Shown: positions 46,701 through 54,713 of the stretch, piece after piece
Position numbering within the stretch: the first letter of the stretch is position 1
Layout of the letters: each line of letters starts with the position of its first letter
From: JBBRMW01 sp965246845
GTDB taxonomy: Bacteria > Chloroflexota > Anaerolineae > Aggregatilineales > UBA2796
Direction: 5' to 3'
Length of the DNA stretch: 64,000 bases
Assembly (NCBI GenBank): GCA_965246845.1
Contig: CBDFFR010000005.1
Coordinates: 558,001 to 622,000 of the forward strand
The notes under the pieces: model-generated
Database searches by the model: none
The model's input: only the letters and a program-made list of their open reading frames with translations
Told to the model about the DNA's origin: nothing
Position numbers and translations under genes: made by a program

Positions 46701-46977
46701 GGGTGTGCGTCCCCCGCAACCGGGCGATCCGGTGCTGGATCGACGTGGGCGCGTCGTCGGGCGTGTGACCTCGTGCAGCATTGATAGCGAAGGCTATCAA
46801 CTCGGACAGGCGCACCTCAAGGAAGAGCTGACCGAAGAAGGGACGCAGGTGCTGATCTTCAGCGGCGCAGCCCGTGCGAAAGCAGGAAAGTCGCTCGCAG
46901 AACTGCAACCCGGCGATCAGGCCAATATCCCGAACGGCGCAACGATCCTGAGCCGCTTTCCATCGAAGAAGAAATAG
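43768..46977 (+). CDS. Serine hydroxymethyltransferase-aminomethyltransferase (GlyA-GcvT) fusion
   Basis: The 1069-residue protein joins two folate enzymes. Residues 1-440 are a divergent SHMT (PLP enzyme, serine plus THF to glycine plus methylene-THF): MIPSESTIPFAVREAL, YAEGYPP, ADVSHVSGLIVAG, and Lys265 in FTTHKTLGGPRGA, the PLP-binding Lys. An insert (about 75-110) carries PRYYKGTEF. Residues 440-660 are a linker domain of unknown type. Residues 662-1069 are GcvT, the T-protein of glycine cleavage: FAGYEMPVWY, VTHMGVWEVSG, VVNASNNDQDW, SRTGYTGERVAFEL and the C-terminal barrel. The fused enzyme could channel THF-bound C1 units between serine and glycine. The start at 43768 has a good ribosome site. 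No gcvH, gcvP or lpd is adjacent. Confidence 0.9.
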   Translation: MQDYLFRGSLAELDPAVADLVNLEAERQIRRLIMIPSESTIPFAVREALTSAFHNIYAEGYPPDEMRTMTEAELLDFDTRLADYRRHGDPRYYKGTEFANLIESLARRRGAEVFATPKYPADKLYVNVQPLSGAPVNSAVYTALIQPGDTIMGLDLLHGGHLSHGSPVARSGKQYHAVYYSVDPNTDLIDYEQAREVALEHRPKIVIGGYTSYPWSPHWANLRAIADEVGAYLLADVSHVSGLIVAGVYPNPVGIADIVTFTTHKTLGGPRGAVMITHKADLARKLDRGVFPGEQGGPHVNTIAALATAFKLSATAQFKELQEQTVRNAVRLGEKLAEHGVKVRHGGTNTHMIIVDLKSVTGADGTPLSGDMAARMLDLVGITANRNTIPGDKNALRPTGLRLGTPWITQRGFHEPEIDRLAAVIANVIKASKPFSYDGKGNKAEWRAKLDFETYLEASKEVSALCDEAGIDYQLPTIGREMPQTGRWHLQSWIGKDDPVQSRAIAIEGKKAAQFLDTALTCAVYSMQDGEQRKALLLEASGEVLTPVVVERHSADHYTIHTGYMGGMAAEWLRALSDGFVIHDPTDLYGKVPGPVTVRLLPRDTPVKVAEDPLDFTTDQAADPTYYDLGKAYFVGYRGGKYAGPTCAALPPFAWTTPHDAPLKRTTSYDLHKTLGAKMVPFAGYEMPVWYSSVGEEHAAVRTGAGIFDVTHMGVWEVSGPAAEGYLDILTANAVTSLKPGGSQYSYLLGIDGVPLDDIYVYRLAEERFMVVVNASNNDQDWAWANAALNGQVQIDPAQPGANVLTDRALVTLRDLRAPETGDQRRVDVALQGPKSRDVLIALGASDDVKATVKNLAWGAVAHILLGGFDLIISRTGYTGERVAFELFIHPDRAPELIRALVTHGATPCGLASRDSLRTEAGLPLYGHELGVNGWTPGDAGFASYVKLWKPFFIGKAAYLEREAKRDSAVARFRMENRGVRPPQPGDPVLDRRGRVVGRVTSCSIDSEGYQLGQAHLKEELTEEGTQVLIFSGAARAKAGKSLAELQPGDQANIPNGATILSRFPSKKK

Positions 46978-46988
46978 CGCGATGAACA

Positions 46989-47142
46989 GGGCGGACACAT
47001 CGGTCCGCCCCTACAAGAACACGCGCCTTTTCCGGTGTAGGGGTCGGGCTTGACCGACCCATCTCCCATTTAGGGCGGACACATCGGTCCGCCCCTACAG
47101 AAGGCACGCGATTCGGTGTAGGGGTCGCGCCTTGCCCGACCC
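46989..47142. repeat. Interspersed palindromic repeats, four units
   Basis: Two identical units with stem GGGCGGAC and loop ACATCG alternate with two TGTAGGGGTCG...CGACCC units (loops with GGCTTGACC and CGCCTTGCC). They lie between the converging ends of the fusion gene and the SDR gene; it is the densest site. Confidence 0.8.
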
Positions 47143-47158
47143 GCTTCTGTCCGACGGA

Positions 47159-48112
47159 TTATCCGCGTTCCGGCGCGGCCATCGGGTGCGCGCGATACCA
47201 CGCGATACTTGCGCGCACGCCCTCGATCAACGGCGTCGGCTGTACGCCGAAAGTCGTCTCGAACTTCGAGGTATCCACAACGAACGGCTTCTCATATTCA
47301 TAGGCCATCTCGACCATCTCCGTCATCGTTGGGTCCTTCTGCCCAAGATAGGTGAGGGTCGCGGTATCGAGGATGTTGATTTGTGGCGAGGTGATGCCGA
47401 GTTCATCCGCGACCATCTGGATGAACGCGCGCTGTGTGACGGCGGGCGCGGTTGGCGCGATCCAGTCCTCGCCAAGCGCACGATCGTCGGTCCCGGCGAT
47501 GGCGAGCGCACGGCCAAAATCAGCGATGTAGGTAAAGCTGTGCGGTTGGTTGGTATCCGCGAGCGCGGTCATCGGCGCGCCAGCCAATGCGGGAGCGAAG
47601 ATCAGCATTCCCGGCAGGTCGGCTTCCGGTCCATAGAAATCCGACGCGCGGACAATCGCGGTGCGCAGCATTCCGTTTTCATGTGCCTCGCGGACTTTGT
47701 TCGCGGCGGCAGCGCGGAATTTGCCCTTCTTCGTATCGGCGGCATAAGGCAGCGCTTCGGTAATCGTGCGCCCGTCGGTATCGCCGTACATGTACAGGTT
47801 GTCGCCGGAAATCAGCTTTGCCCCGGTTCCTGTTACACCCGTGATGATTGCATCTATAAGGGGCGGGAACTTGTCCCACTCGTAATAATGGGCGGGCTGC
47901 GCGCACTGGTAGACGCTCACCGCACCCGCCGCGACTTTCGCAACCTGTGCCGGGTCGTACAAATCGGCGGCAACAACTTCGACGCCGGGCAGGTCGGATT
48001 GCGTCGTGCCGCTGCGATTGACCATACGAACGCTGTGACCCATCCTGACAAGTTCGCGGGCGGTGGCGCGGCCAAGCGGTCCGGTCCCAAAGACGATGTG
48101 ATTTTGTGACAT
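47159..48112 (-). CDS. NAD(P)-dependent epimerase/NmrA-like SDR protein
   Basis: The 317-residue protein has an extended SDR fold. The nucleotide loop is GTGPLGRATARELVRMGH with an NR-type charge at VNRSG (residue 32, suggesting NADP preference). SGDNLYMYG and DFYGPEADLPGMLIF follow. The catalytic Tyr-X3-Lys pattern is replaced by YMYG without the usual Lys, so it may be a binding rather than a catalytic member. AAGGAAATC precedes the ATG. It starts 18 bases after the TetR gene and is probably controlled by it. Confidence 0.75.
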   Translation of the reverse strand: MSQNHIVFGTGPLGRATARELVRMGHSVRMVNRSGTTQSDLPGVEVVAADLYDPAQVAKVAAGAVSVYQCAQPAHYYEWDKFPPLIDAIITGVTGTGAKLISGDNLYMYGDTDGRTITEALPYAADTKKGKFRAAAANKVREAHENGMLRTAIVRASDFYGPEADLPGMLIFAPALAGAPMTALADTNQPHSFTYIADFGRALAIAGTDDRALGEDWIAPTAPAVTQRAFIQMVADELGITSPQINILDTATLTYLGQKDPTMTEMVEMAYEYEKPFVVDTSKFETTFGVQPTPLIEGVRASIAWYRAHPMAAPERG

Positions 48113-48130
48113 GGTGATTTCCTTATGAAG

Positions 48131-48805
48131 CTAGATGTCGAAACCGAACGTGCGCAGCAAGTTCAAAATCTGGGCGTGGTAATGCTGCGCGGCATCACCG
48201 ATGACGGGTTGCAGGTGGTGGAACATTTCGAGCGAAACCAACCCGTGCATGTGTTCCCATATGATGACGGTCAGGTACATCGCCTGTTTGGAAACAGGGT
48301 AGCTATCGCGCAGGAGCATCCCGTCGAGATGGACATCGACAGCGGGCGGGATCATGTCGTACGGCGCGCGTGGTGTGTAGGCTGTGGAGTTCAGCGCCGC
48401 GTCCATCGCCTCGATAACGGCGACGTATACGCGCTTTGTGGCGGGGACCGTTACTTCGCGCGGTGCGTCATAGCCGGGGATGGGATTGCCATAAATGAGT
48501 TGGAAATCGGTCGCGTGCGCGATTGCCCATTCGCGATAGGCAAGCAGGACCGCGAGCAGCCGTGCGACGGGTTCGGCGTCCTCTGCATCCCGCCCTACGG
48601 TCATAAGCGTATCGGCAAGGGCGTTGAAGCCATCCGTGGTCAATGCGGTAATCAGGTCTTCGAGCGAGGCAAAGTAGGTATAGATCGCGGGTGGCGTGAG
48701 TTCGAGCGCGGCGGCGATGCCACGTATCGTCAGTCCCGCCGTGCCACGTTCTGTCATCAGACTGCGCGCGGCGTCTTTGACCGCCTGACTCGTCTTCTCG
48801 AACAC
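48131..48805 (-). CDS. TetR-family regulator (WHG-type C-terminus)
   Basis: The 224-residue protein has the TetR helix-turn-helix (VKDAARSLMTERGTAGLTIRG, then LELTPPAIYTYFASLEDLI). The IIWEHMHGLVSLEM region is the WHG-type motif of a TetR C-terminal family. The start is uncertain: GTG at 48805 fits the promoter position, and no upstream ATG is in frame; a slightly longer N-terminus (KVRHPEV) is possible if a non-standard start is used. It is transcribed with the SDR gene. Its own promoter overlaps a palindrome, suggesting autoregulation. Confidence 0.88.
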   Translation of the reverse strand: MFEKTSQAVKDAARSLMTERGTAGLTIRGIAAALELTPPAIYTYFASLEDLITALTTDGFNALADTLMTVGRDAEDAEPVARLLAVLLAYREWAIAHATDFQLIYGNPIPGYDAPREVTVPATKRVYVAVIEAMDAALNSTAYTPRAPYDMIPPAVDVHLDGMLLRDSYPVSKQAMYLTVIIWEHMHGLVSLEMFHHLQPVIGDAAQHYHAQILNLLRTFGFDI

Positions 48806-48860
48806 TTCCGGGTGACGTACTTTTGGAATGAGATATACTTTCTATTGGTTTACGCCGTTA

Positions 48861-48889
48861 AATATACATCGTAAAATTTACACTGTAAA
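48861..48889 (-). promoter_or_regulatory. TetR-SDR promoter overlapped by a palindrome
   Basis: On the minus strand TTTACA (48884-48889) and TATATT (48861-48866) are 17 bases apart. The palindrome TTTACACTGTAAA (48877-48889) and GTAAAATTTAC (48871-48881) cover the -35 and spacer, a natural place for the TetR protein to repress its own operon. Confidence 0.65.
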
Positions 48890-49049
48890 GCATTTGGTTG
48901 TTAGGGTTTTGTCTGGATTGCCGGATCGTGCATGTTTACACTTTCAACTACCCTACAAAACGCAGTATGGTTGGGGTAATGTGCGGCACAAACGCAAATC
49001 GTGATAGAATGAACGCCAAAATCGGGACGGACAGGCGTATTAACCACTT

Positions 49050-49748
49050 ATGGCGACTACAGTATTAATCATTGAAGACGACCGCGAAATGGTCCGGCTG
49101 CTCCAGCTCGATTTGGAGCGGAATGGTTACGCAGTCGAACAGGCGAGCAACGGTCTCGATGGATTGCGTATGTTCCACGAACTGCGCCCGACGCTTGTTG
49201 TTCTCGATATTGCGCTCCCGATTATGGATGGCTTGACGGTCTGCCAACGCATTCGCGAACTCTCGAACGTGCCGATCCTGATCATGACTGCCCATGCTGT
49301 CAGCGAGGAAGAGATCGCGAAGGGTCTCAACATGGGCGCGGACGAATACATGATCAAGCCGATCCGCAATATCGAATTCAATGCGCGCGTGCGGGCGCTG
49401 CTGCGGCGGGCGCAAATGAGCGATACCGAGGGCGAATTACCGTTGACCTATTCCGACGACACGTTGACCGTCGATATTGAAGCGCGGCGCGTCTGGGTCG
49501 CTGGTGCGGAAATCCGCCTCACGCCGACAGAATTTAAATTGCTCGCGACCTTCGTGCGGCATCGCGGCCAGGTGCTGACCTTCCAGCAACTTCTGGAACA
49601 GGTCTGGGGCTTCGAGTACCAGACCGAACACCACTATCCGCGTATTTATGTCTCCCATCTCCGCCGCAAAATCGAACCCGACCCCAACACGCCTATCTAT
49701 ATCCAGAACGAGTATGGTGTCGGCTATCGGTTCACCGGGAAAGCATGA
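49050..49748 (+). CDS. OmpR/PhoB-type response regulator
   Basis: The 232-residue protein has a receiver domain with the acidic pocket (IEDD), the phospho-Asp at Asp53 (VVLDIALP), and the Lys in YMIKPI near residue 104. The C-terminal winged helix (RLTPTEFKLLATFVRHRGQ, YPRIYVSHLRRKIE) is of the OmpR/PhoB class. It should bind DNA when phosphorylated. No histidine kinase gene is adjacent. The next gene, a receiver-only protein, overlaps it by ATGA. No ribosome site precedes the ATG. Confidence 0.92.
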   Translation: MATTVLIIEDDREMVRLLQLDLERNGYAVEQASNGLDGLRMFHELRPTLVVLDIALPIMDGLTVCQRIRELSNVPILIMTAHAVSEEEIAKGLNMGADEYMIKPIRNIEFNARVRALLRRAQMSDTEGELPLTYSDDTLTVDIEARRVWVAGAEIRLTPTEFKLLATFVRHRGQVLTFQQLLEQVWGFEYQTEHHYPRIYVSHLRRKIEPDPNTPIYIQNEYGVGYRFTGKA

Positions 49749-50218
49749 TCGAACTTATCTCCGAGGACTTCATCCCCATGACCGACACTCCTCCAAACGC
49801 GCATGATGCGCCCACCCGCAGTCACGCCATTCGTGTTCTGATCGTCGAAGATACGCTCGAATTGGCTGAAATCATCAAAGCCGCCATCAAGCATCTGGAT
49901 GTCCTCGTTTTCCACGAGGCGCGAGGCGCTTCGGCGCTGAAAAGCTATCATACGATCCGCCCGGACCTTGTGTTGCTCGATATTGGTTTGCCTGATATGA
50001 GCGGGTGGAAGCTGCTTGACGCGATCAAGGAGACGCAGAGCGCCGGACGCAAACCCGTCGTGTGCGTCATCACGGCTTATGGCGACCCGGCCAACCGTCT
50101 GATGGGCAAGCTGCAAGGCGTCGATAGCTACCTGATCAAACCGTTCACGCTGGAAGCCGTGCGCAGCGTCGTACAGGGCGTGATCACCACCCTCACCGAA
50201 AGCCGCAAAGAGGCATAA
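49745..50218 (+). CDS. Single-domain response regulator receiver
   Basis: The 157-residue protein has only a receiver domain: VLIVEDTLELAEI, the phospho-Asp at Asp79 (LVLLDIGLPDMSGWKL), VVCVITAYGDPANRL and the Lys in YLIKPF. There is no output domain, as in CheY or Spo0F types. The start can be the ATG at 49745 (ATGA overlap) or the ATG at 49778, which has GAGGA 10 bases ahead. It may relay phosphate or sense state for the OmpR-type regulator beside it. Confidence 0.85.
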   Translation: MIELISEDFIPMTDTPPNAHDAPTRSHAIRVLIVEDTLELAEIIKAAIKHLDVLVFHEARGASALKSYHTIRPDLVLLDIGLPDMSGWKLLDAIKETQSAGRKPVVCVITAYGDPANRLMGKLQGVDSYLIKPFTLEAVRSVVQGVITTLTESRKEA

Positions 50219-50226
50219 ATCAACGG

Positions 50227-51474
50227 ATGCTCCGGCTGCTGCTTTGCGTCCTGCTCCTGCTGACGCTGGACTCCCCTGTTCGTTCGCTGCGCCGGGATGA
50301 TTACGGGGGACGCGTGGCGGCACGTCCGCAAGATGCGGGCATTCTCGATGAATGGGCAGCAGCGCGGGCGCAAGCTGGCGACGTTGAAAGCGCGGTGACA
50401 CTGCTGCGTGCGGTGGCAGCTCTGGCAGGTTGGACCCCGGCGCGACGTGCGGCATATGCGTCGATAACACTATCGGATCATGATCGCGCGCTGCTTGCAA
50501 ATCGGGATTACGGCGCGGCAAGCGATGCACTGCGCGCGAACGGGCAGGATGCACAGGCGCTTTACACGCTCGCGATTTTGCGCGCTCCCGATGCACCGGA
50601 CGAGGCGATTGCGCTATTTGGCCGCGCTGCGCTCGACCCTGCCTTCACCGCGAAAGCACAGGCCGCCAGCCGCGCCCTCGACCGTGCGCCCAATGCAATT
50701 GCGAGATTGCGAGCGTTGGGCGCGGCGCTCATTACGGCGCAGGAGTGGGGCGGCGCAGAGGTAATTTTCAACCGTCTGGCAGCACTCGATGGGACGTCAC
50801 CGGGGACGCTCGCGTTGCTGGCGCTTTCGCAGGAAGCACTGGGGCGCGATGCGTCCGCGCTGCTCGATCTGGCACTCGCGCGCGCGCCGACCGACCCAAC
50901 CGTGAACTATGCTGCCGCTTTGCACTGGCGGCGACGCGGCGACCCGGACCGCGCGCTTGCCGCACTGGGGCAAGCCTCGCTCGCGGATACACGCAGCCCG
51001 GCAATTGCGGCGGAGGTCGCGGCCATTCTGCGCGATGGAAAACGCCCGTCCGACGCGGGGGCATGGTATGAATGGGCGGCGCAACTCGCGCCAAATGAAA
51101 TTGGCTACGCACAGGCGCTTACCGCATTTTATGCCGATGAGCGCTACGCGCTCGACTCAGCCGGGCTGGATGCAATCCGGCGGGCGCTCTCCGCATTTCC
51201 AAACGATCCCGAATTGAACGCAATTTACGGGCAGATACTGCTCGCGCTCGGCAATCGGGGTGATGCACGCAGCGCGCTCGACCGGGCGCGACTGCTCGAC
51301 GCAGCGAATGTGCGGGCTGCGTTCTACACGGGTCAACTCGCGGAACAACTGGGCGATCCACAAAGTGCGGTTCTCGCGTACCAGCAAATTGTGAATGCTG
51401 CGCAGTACAACGCCTTCACGGACGCTGCGCGGCGGGCGCTTGACGGGCTGCTTACGCCCCGCGCGGAAAAATAA
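50227..51474 (+). CDS. Secreted or membrane-anchored TPR protein
   Basis: The 415-residue protein starts with a signal peptide or anchor (MLRLLLCVLLLLTLDSPVRS) and consists of Ala/Leu-rich helical pairs: VESAVTLLRAVAAL, ALYTLAILRAPDAPDEAIALFGRAAL, PTVNYAAALHWRRRGDPDRALAALGQA, PELNAIYGQILLALGNRGDARSALDRARLLD. These are tetratricopeptide-type repeats, protein-protein interaction scaffolds. It lies 8 bases after the receiver gene, so the three genes probably form one operon. Its last 23 bases overlap the convergent membrane-protein gene. Confidence 0.75.
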   Translation: MLRLLLCVLLLLTLDSPVRSLRRDDYGGRVAARPQDAGILDEWAAARAQAGDVESAVTLLRAVAALAGWTPARRAAYASITLSDHDRALLANRDYGAASDALRANGQDAQALYTLAILRAPDAPDEAIALFGRAALDPAFTAKAQAASRALDRAPNAIARLRALGAALITAQEWGGAEVIFNRLAALDGTSPGTLALLALSQEALGRDASALLDLALARAPTDPTVNYAAALHWRRRGDPDRALAALGQASLADTRSPAIAAEVAAILRDGKRPSDAGAWYEWAAQLAPNEIGYAQALTAFYADERYALDSAGLDAIRRALSAFPNDPELNAIYGQILLALGNRGDARSALDRARLLDAANVRAAFYTGQLAEQLGDPQSAVLAYQQIVNAAQYNAFTDAARRALDGLLTPRAEK

Positions 51475-51904
51475 CCAGCAGCCAGCGCAGGAAGAGATAG
51501 ACGAAGCCAAAGCCAGCAGCCAGCAGCGCGGGCAGACGCGAACGCGGCGTCTTCGTCATGCCTGCGAACGCGAGCGGAAAGACGAGCATGATGATCGTGA
51601 TGATCCAGTTGCCAAAGCGGATCGTATTCGATTGCAACATATCGTTGAAAACCGAAGGTCCCCCGCCCGGCGCAAGGTTGTTCGCGCCCAGTACATTGAT
51701 CAGCGCGCTCACGATGCTTGCGAACATCAGGACGGTCAGCAGCAGCGTCCCCTGTTTCTGCAAAAGCATCGCCGCGACATCGAAGACAATGACGAAGTAG
51801 CACATCCACGCCCAGATATTGGCACCGGGGTTGAGCGCCGAAAGGACGCGGCTCAGGGTGATGGTCTGCTGTGCCAGCAGGTTGAGCGTGATCATGATGA
51901 GCAT
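51452..51904 (-). CDS. Small polytopic membrane protein
   Basis: The 150-residue protein has four hydrophobic segments (IWAWMCYFVIVFDVAAMLL, TLLLTVLMFASIVSALINVL, FGNWIITIIMLVFPLAFAG, LLAAGFGFVYLFLRWLLVIF). I do not recognise the family, and no polar motif hints at a function. It is 26 bases downstream of the GNAT gene in the same direction, so it may be the last gene of the etfBA-GNAT transcript. Confidence 0.65.
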   Translation of the reverse strand: MLIMITLNLLAQQTITLSRVLSALNPGANIWAWMCYFVIVFDVAAMLLQKQGTLLLTVLMFASIVSALINVLGANNLAPGGGPSVFNDMLQSNTIRFGNWIITIIMLVFPLAFAGMTKTPRSRLPALLAAGFGFVYLFLRWLLVIFPRGA

Positions 51905-51930
51905 TCCTTGGCTAAAGCGGTCGCAACATT

Positions 51931-52812
51931 CTATCTGATTTTCTTGATTACGTGAACGCGCTGCCTTAGTTTCTGGAAGCCAAGCGACTCATAAAGCCGA
52001 ATGGCGGGTGCATTTTCTTCGAGGACGTGCAGACCGACACGCTGAAAGCGCTGCTCCTGCAAGCGCAGTAGCGCATAACGCAACAGTAGCCGCGCCAGTC
52101 CGCGACGGTGATATGCGTGGCGCGTCCCGACATGCCACACCCAGCCGTCATCCGGCCTGCCATTGAGCGGGCTTGTCTTACTCAGCACGAATGCGGCAAT
52201 CGTGCCGCCATCCAGCACGAGCCAGTAGCGGCGCGGGTCGAAATCGAAATCTTCCGCGAGCGCGGCGGCCATGCTCTCCGGCGTGTACGGCGTCGCCCAG
52301 TCGTCGCGGAACGCATCGTTTTCGGCGGCGGCGAGTTCGGCTACGTCTTCGGGCTGGTAATTGCGAATGGTGATCCCGGTAGGTGGCGCTGGCAACGCGC
52401 CGAAATCGCGCCCAGTCAGCGTTGCCCACATCTGGTCATAGACGCGCGTGATTTCGTAACCATGCGCCTCGAAAAGCGTCGCCACGTTTGGCGTATCGCT
52501 CGTGATCACGCTCCGAAGGACTTGCGCACCCTCGCGGTCTGCTGCTGCTTCCACTGCCGAGAGCAACTGCGTCCCATAGCCGCGCCCGCGCAAATCCGGG
52601 TGTACCCAGCCCTGAAAAGCGAACGCGCCCGGTTCCGCTCGCCACCATATAAAGGCGACGGGTTTTCCAGCTTCGATCAATAGCGCGGTACGGCTCGGTT
52701 CCACGCCGCGCAAAGCCGCATGGGAGACGCGCGGCGTCCAATCCGCGATACTCGCATCGCGGATGAGCAGATATACGGCTTCGAGGTTATCAGGTTCAAG
52801 GGATTGGATCAC
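51931..52812 (-). CDS. Tandem GNAT N-acetyltransferase
   Basis: The 293-residue protein starts at the GTG at 52812, 4 bases after the stop of etfA. It carries two GNAT domains: the first with VHPDLRGRGYGTQLLSAV near residue 90 and VATLFEAHGYE, the second with HAYHRRGLARLLLRYALL and APAIRLYESLGF. Double-GNAT layouts are known in mycothiol synthase and related proteins. The acceptor cannot be told. It is coupled to etfBA by position. Confidence 0.85.
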   Translation of the reverse strand: MIQSLEPDNLEAVYLLIRDASIADWTPRVSHAALRGVEPSRTALLIEAGKPVAFIWWRAEPGAFAFQGWVHPDLRGRGYGTQLLSAVEAAADREGAQVLRSVITSDTPNVATLFEAHGYEITRVYDQMWATLTGRDFGALPAPPTGITIRNYQPEDVAELAAAENDAFRDDWATPYTPESMAAALAEDFDFDPRRYWLVLDGGTIAAFVLSKTSPLNGRPDDGWVWHVGTRHAYHRRGLARLLLRYALLRLQEQRFQRVGLHVLEENAPAIRLYESLGFQKLRQRVHVIKKIR

Positions 52813-52816
52813 TGGT

Positions 52817-53803
52817 TTATCCCCGCTGCAGCCGTGCTTTGATGGCATTGTTGAGCGCGGGTACGACCTTGAACAGGTCGCCCACAATGCCATACTGAGC
52901 AATTTTGAAGACAGGTGCGTTTGGGTCCTTGTTGACCGCGATGATCACCTTTGCGTTGCGCATCCCGACCTGGTGCTGCACCGCGCCGGAGACGCCAATC
53001 GCGAAGTAGACATCGGGGCTGACGACCTTCCCGGTTTGCCCGATTTGATAGGGATAGGCGATCCAGCCTGCATCGACCGTCGCGCGCGTGGCTCCGAGCG
53101 CCGCGCCGAGCGTCTCCGCGAGTTCACGCAATGGAGCAAAGCCTTCCGGTCCACCGACACCACGCCCGCCCGTCACGACGATCTTTGCGTCCGCGAGGCT
53201 GATTTCCGTCGGTGCGGGGTCGAGCGCGATCATTTTAGTCGTGATTTGCTCTTCCGCGAGGACGGGCGAGAGGAGGACCATCTCACCCGCGCGAGTCGGA
53301 TCGGGCGTGGGGAGCGCGAACGCACGCCCGCGCACCGTCGCGAATTGCAACGTGCCGTGACCGCGCAGTTCCGCGATGACTTTGCCCGCGTAAGCCGGGT
53401 GCAGCGCGCGAATGTAACCATGTTCAAAAGTGAGCGAAGTCACATCCGGGAGCATCGCGGCATCCAGATCGGCGGCACACATTGCCAGCAGTTCGCGCCC
53501 ACGCGCTGTTGCGGGACCGACCACGATGCGCGGATCGCCTTCCTTAACGAGTTTGGTCAGCAACGCAACGAAGGGTTCCGGTCGATAATCGCAAAAAGTG
53601 GCGTCGTCGCATTGCAGCACGCGATCCGCGCCGTTGTAGATTGCGAGTTGGCCGACTGTACCAATATCGCGCCCGAAAATGATTGCAGTGAGCGGCTCGC
53701 CGCGTGCATCGGCCAACGTACGCGCCATACCGAGCGCTTCCCACGAGGCCGGGAGCGCGACCCCCACCGCCTGATCGATCCAGACGAAGATGCCGTTGCT
53801 CAT
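52817..53803 (-). CDS. etfA: Electron transfer flavoprotein alpha subunit
   Basis: The 328-residue protein is the FAD-binding subunit of ETF, which passes electrons from acyl-CoA or other dehydrogenases to the quinone pool. The FAD domain is complete: VTGGRGVGGPEGF, YQIGQTGKVVSPDVYFAIGVSGAVQHQVGM and NKDPNAPVFKIAQYGIVGDLF. Its start overlaps the etfB stop by 4 bases. No acyl-CoA dehydrogenase or ETF:quinone oxidoreductase is in the window. Confidence 0.95.
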   Translation of the reverse strand: MSNGIFVWIDQAVGVALPASWEALGMARTLADARGEPLTAIIFGRDIGTVGQLAIYNGADRVLQCDDATFCDYRPEPFVALLTKLVKEGDPRIVVGPATARGRELLAMCAADLDAAMLPDVTSLTFEHGYIRALHPAYAGKVIAELRGHGTLQFATVRGRAFALPTPDPTRAGEMVLLSPVLAEEQITTKMIALDPAPTEISLADAKIVVTGGRGVGGPEGFAPLRELAETLGAALGATRATVDAGWIAYPYQIGQTGKVVSPDVYFAIGVSGAVQHQVGMRNAKVIIAVNKDPNAPVFKIAQYGIVGDLFKVVPALNNAIKARLQRG

Positions 53804-54597
53804 AATATTTTGTCCTCGATCAGCCGTGCGATCAGATTATCCGCTTTTTGTGCGTCGTTTTCGCCCTCGATCAGGACGAGCGACGATTCGCGCGGGGGCA
53901 GATTGGCGTAGCCGTGCAGTTTCACTTTCGCCGATTGCTTTTTGAGTTCCGCCGCGTCAATGTCGAGTTCCGCGCCCGTCCACACTTTAATCTCCGCTTT
54001 CGAGGCCTTGCGAATGTTGATGAAGGTCGGATAGCGCGGCTCGTTGATACCTTTGAGGACGCTCAACACGCAGGGTAGCACCGCTTCGATGGTCTGGATG
54101 CCTTCTTCCAGCGCGCGCCATAAACGGATCGTCTTCTTCTCGAAATCGACCGCGACGATGCGCGTCACGCCGCCGAAAACAGGCCAGCCGAGTTTCCGCG
54201 CGGTCTGGTAGATGTGTGCGTCGCTGCCCGTATCCGCGAACTCCTTACCGAAGATGAGCAGGTCGGGTGCGTCCAGATTGCGCACAGCGGCGGCCAGCAG
54301 CGTCGAATAGCTCAGGCTGTCGTAGCTATCGAGCATCTTCTCCTGAATGCGGTATGCCTCGTCGATCCCGATGGCAATTGCCAGCCGCAATGCTTCTTCG
54401 TCCTCTTCGGGACCGACTGCCAGGGCGGTCGTGGAGACGCCTTTCGTCTCCTTGAGCAGGACTGCCTCCGTGACGGCATACTCATCCCAGGGATTCATCA
54501 CCAGCTTTTCCGCGCCCCACCCGACGCCGCCCTTCGCGTTCGCTTCGACCTTCGCGGCAGTATCCGGGACGCACTTCGTCGCAACGACTACGCGCAT
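53800..54597 (-). CDS. etfB: Electron transfer flavoprotein beta subunit
   Basis: From the ATG at 54597 (MRVVVATKCVPDTAAKVEAN), with AAGGGAAGAA ahead, the protein has 265 residues. The AMP-binding/recognition parts are seen: MNPWDEYAVTEAVLLKE, AVGPEEDEEALRLAIAIGID and PDLLIFGKEFADTGSDAHIY. It forms a heterodimer with EtfA. It is the first gene of the etfB-etfA-GNAT operon and is divergent from the 123-residue protein-hemB pair. Confidence 0.95.
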   Translation of the reverse strand: MRVVVATKCVPDTAAKVEANAKGGVGWGAEKLVMNPWDEYAVTEAVLLKETKGVSTTALAVGPEEDEEALRLAIAIGIDEAYRIQEKMLDSYDSLSYSTLLAAAVRNLDAPDLLIFGKEFADTGSDAHIYQTARKLGWPVFGGVTRIVAVDFEKKTIRLWRALEEGIQTIEAVLPCVLSVLKGINEPRYPTFINIRKASKAEIKVWTGAELDIDAAELKKQSAKVKLHGYANLPPRESSLVLIEGENDAQKADNLIARLIEDKIL

Positions 54598-54713
54598 GGC
54601 TTCTTCCCTTTCATGCACATTCGGAACCCGTCTCCATTATCGCGCCGGATGCCGCACACGGCAACGCATGCGAGTCCGGTATAATATATTGCAAGTTGAA
54701 ATAGGTACGAATC

